Origin: Kuschelorhynchus macadamiae | Lineage: Eukaryota; Arthropoda; Insecta; Coleoptera; Curculionidae | Direction of reading: 5' to 3' | Length of the DNA stretch: 64,000 nucleotides | NCBI GenBank assembly: GCA_030620095.1 | Contig: JAUTXW010002378.1 | Coordinates: forward strand, 1 to 64,000 | Shown: positions 61,800 to 64,000 of the stretch, piece by piece | How positions within the stretch are numbered: the first letter of the stretch is position 1 | Layout: each line of letters opens with the position of its first letter | The notes under the pieces: model-generated | What the model was told of the DNA's origin: nothing | Seen by the model: the letters and a program-made list of their open reading frames with translations, nothing else | Databases searched by the model: none | Program-made: the position numbers and the translations under genes

Positions 61800-62439
61800 A
61801 TTTTTTTTAGTAGCCGATAATATAAAATGTTCAAATCATATTTAGTTTAAAGAAGTTGTTTATTTATTTAGATGGAATGAATTCTAGAAGAAATGTATGG
61901 GGTAAAGAAAATACATATAAATTATAAAGCGTTGAATTCGAATAATGATGTAAGCTGCAGGGATATATACATTACTTTACATATGTTTTTCACTTTGGCT
62001 TCGAAGATGACCCTCCGAAATGTATGTTGTAGTGCAGTGTTACCCAAACTTTTTTATTATAAGGACTGGTAAATATCTTCCTACGGCATTCGGGCCGGCA
62101 AAATCTTACATTTCATCAATTATCAACCACATAAAGGCTATATGGTAATTAACAAATTAACGGAATATATTTTTAAAAAATCACAAAATTCCTGTGACTG
62201 GAGGCTAGGGTGACCTGTAAACTCCTGTTTTTCAACAAATTGAAGTTAATCTCACCTAATAGAAAGGAACAGTCAACAGTACATATTGTAGAATGAAAAT
62301 ATTTTCTTTTCTGTAAACCTGCTATATTGAATCTTTGTTGCAATAGATCACTGGCTATTCCTCTTTGAGGGTAATGACCTCCTGTTTTAAAAAACACGTA
62401 TTTTAAAAACCTCCTCTATATCTGTTTAATGTCGTTACA
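61800..62439 (+). other. Intron after exon l, 5' part
   Basis: Nothing recognised; the - strand reading frame 62397-62173 resembles no family. Confidence 0.5.
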
Positions 62440-64000
62440 TATTTATCATAGAATGTCACATATCACTGACGCATATTCAAGTTTACTCCTAACTAATGAA
62501 TAATACAATTATTGTTTCAGAGCATTTACATTATTAAAGGATTGATAATTTCTATAGATTAAACCTAACATTTGTAAAGCTTCAGATACATTTTTTAATA
62601 AGTTCAACAAAACACATTTTAGAATCTAAAGTAACACCTAAGTCTTTTGTAGTCTTTACTCCCGTCAATTCAATATCCCTAATCTACTCTAGAGGGTTAT
62701 TCTTTTTTTGTGAATTGCAGAACATTTCTTAGCATTAAGGCGGACAATTAATTTATACCAGTCCTGCATAGCATTTAAACTACCCTATAACCTTTGACAA
62801 TCCTGAATTGACTCACCACATGTACAGCTTCAATTCGACAGCGAATATTTGAGGTTCTACTTTAGTGATATCATCAAAACAAGAAATAACAGCGGACGAA
62901 GCCTTATGGTACCCCTGACTGTGTCGCGCCCTGAAACCTTATTGTATTGGGTTCTCTTCTTCATGTCTTCATGTATCTTTTTATAAATAAAATACATTTA
63001 TTTACAAATCCAATGTTCAATTTTTACAAAAGTATACCGTGACTACTTTTGTCAAAAGCTATTGAGACGTTGGTAAACACCACATCAAATCTGATCTTTG
63101 CCATAATATGTGTTACAGAATGGTTAAAACGCCATGTTGGTGGTAGTACCGTCCTTCCATAAAAACATGCTGTCGAGAGGATAATCGCCCTTCAATCCAT
63201 CCAATAATCTGTTGATACAGGAGCATCTCAAAACACTTTAGTTTAGTAAATCCATTTTCTTCTCTTTCTTAAATATATTAGAAATATCTTAGCAGTTTTG
63301 CAACAATCCGGATATTTAGCATGCTTTAATAAAACATTAAATATTTTACATAAGGGTGCTGCTAAGACATGTACGGAGTTGTTCACAAAAAAAAACTAGG
63401 TAAAGAATCTGGACCACTGGACATCTTGGGTTTGGGTCTCATAGACATTTTTATTATATGATTTTCTGTGAAGAATGGTATTCACATCTTGACCCAATCC
63501 GTCAATAAACTACGTCTCTCCAAGCATGGAAGGACTGTAGACTGCTAAAGTATTCAGCAAAGTCTAATTTTATATTTGCAGGTGTATCTAATGTTTCCTC
63601 ATGAAAACTATTTCAACTACAACAACAAAACAAGATTAGAACAATTACTCTTTTTTTATTCACAAAATGCCAAAAATATTTAGGATCTTTATTAATGGTG
63701 CACTGGATTTTCAGGATATAAGTACCATAAGCATATTTAATAATATGTTTTGTTCGGAATCTTAAAACTTTACATTTATTATAATGAATAATACTATTAG
63801 ATCTTTTAAACTTTTTTAAATAATTTCTTTTTTGTTTTAACATTTTAATAATTTGAATGTACTTTTTGGCTGTTTCTATGCAATGGTACATACACATTAA
63901 GATACTATATAATAATTCATAAAACCTATATGAACCTTCCGAACCTGACTTGCTAAGTGTCAGATACATTTGCTAATTCAGGGGACATCCATCACGCTTA
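62440..64000 (-). mobile_element. Non-LTR retrotransposon G, decayed, runs off the window
   Basis: On the - strand the endonuclease-RT linker appears at 63780-63650 (NKCKVLRFRTKHIIKY, NKDPKYFWHFVNKKR). RT pieces include VVFTNVSIAFDKSSHG (~63080-63035), a degenerate GVPQGS region near 62920-62890, and SIQDCQRLYGSLNAMQDWY followed by LIVRLNAKKCSA (~62810-62720). It is full of stops. The endonuclease and ORF1 would lie beyond 64000. Confidence 0.8.

Overview
This window is AT-rich animal nuclear DNA, most likely from an insect. A beetle is a guess based on the transposon mix; nothing in the sequence proves the order. It is dominated by one host gene on the + strand. Twelve consecutive coding exons, from 8876 to 61673, join in frame into about 1,042 codons of Rabconnectin-3 alpha (Rbcn-3A, the DMXL1/DMXL2 or DmX-like family, homologous to yeast Rav1). 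This protein regulates V-ATPase assembly. The first exons (N-terminal WD repeats) and the last exons (C-terminal WD repeats) lie outside the window, so nearly everything else here is intron.

The introns are packed with transposable elements. The intron before the first exon (1-8875) holds three fold-back elements in a row. At 20-2518 is a Tc1/mariner-type transposon with a DD41D signature, an apparently intact (spliced) transposase and inverted arms of about 690 bp. Two Penelope-like retroelements (PLEs) follow, at 2600-4733 and 5200-8758, separated by a (TA)n tract of about 466 bp. In both PLEs the 5' side is an inverted copy of the element's own 3' end. Each arm carries a hammerhead-ribozyme-like core. 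A third, different PLE lies at 50881-52863 on the - strand, and a PLE endonuclease scrap at 48500-48740.

Non-LTR (LINE) elements lie at 12736-17110 (+, nearly full length, PHD-like ORF1), 17960-21280 (-), 39960-41940 (+), 41940-42760 (-), 42900-46620 (-, ORF1 plus EN plus RT), 47140-48200 (-) and 62440-64000 (-, running off the window). The 20-kb intron 29391-49317 also holds a Helitron 3' end with its terminal hairpin (32082-32611), two nested mariner derivatives with TA target duplications (34077-35253) and a diverged tandem array rich in GCCGCCATTTTG motifs (35490-37745). Other palindromic DNA elements are at 24490-24735, 26806-27885 and 53678-54165.

The most distinctive signals are: the fold-back DD41D mariner with an intact ORF and a 56-nt intron; paired ribozyme-like cores at the ends of three PLEs; the potential of the first intron to form long double-stranded RNA; an 85-bp tandem duplication copying an exon end with its splice donor (61630-61799); and a possible small two-exon gene nested in an intron (58173-59493). 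All calls come from reading the sequence; no database search was run.
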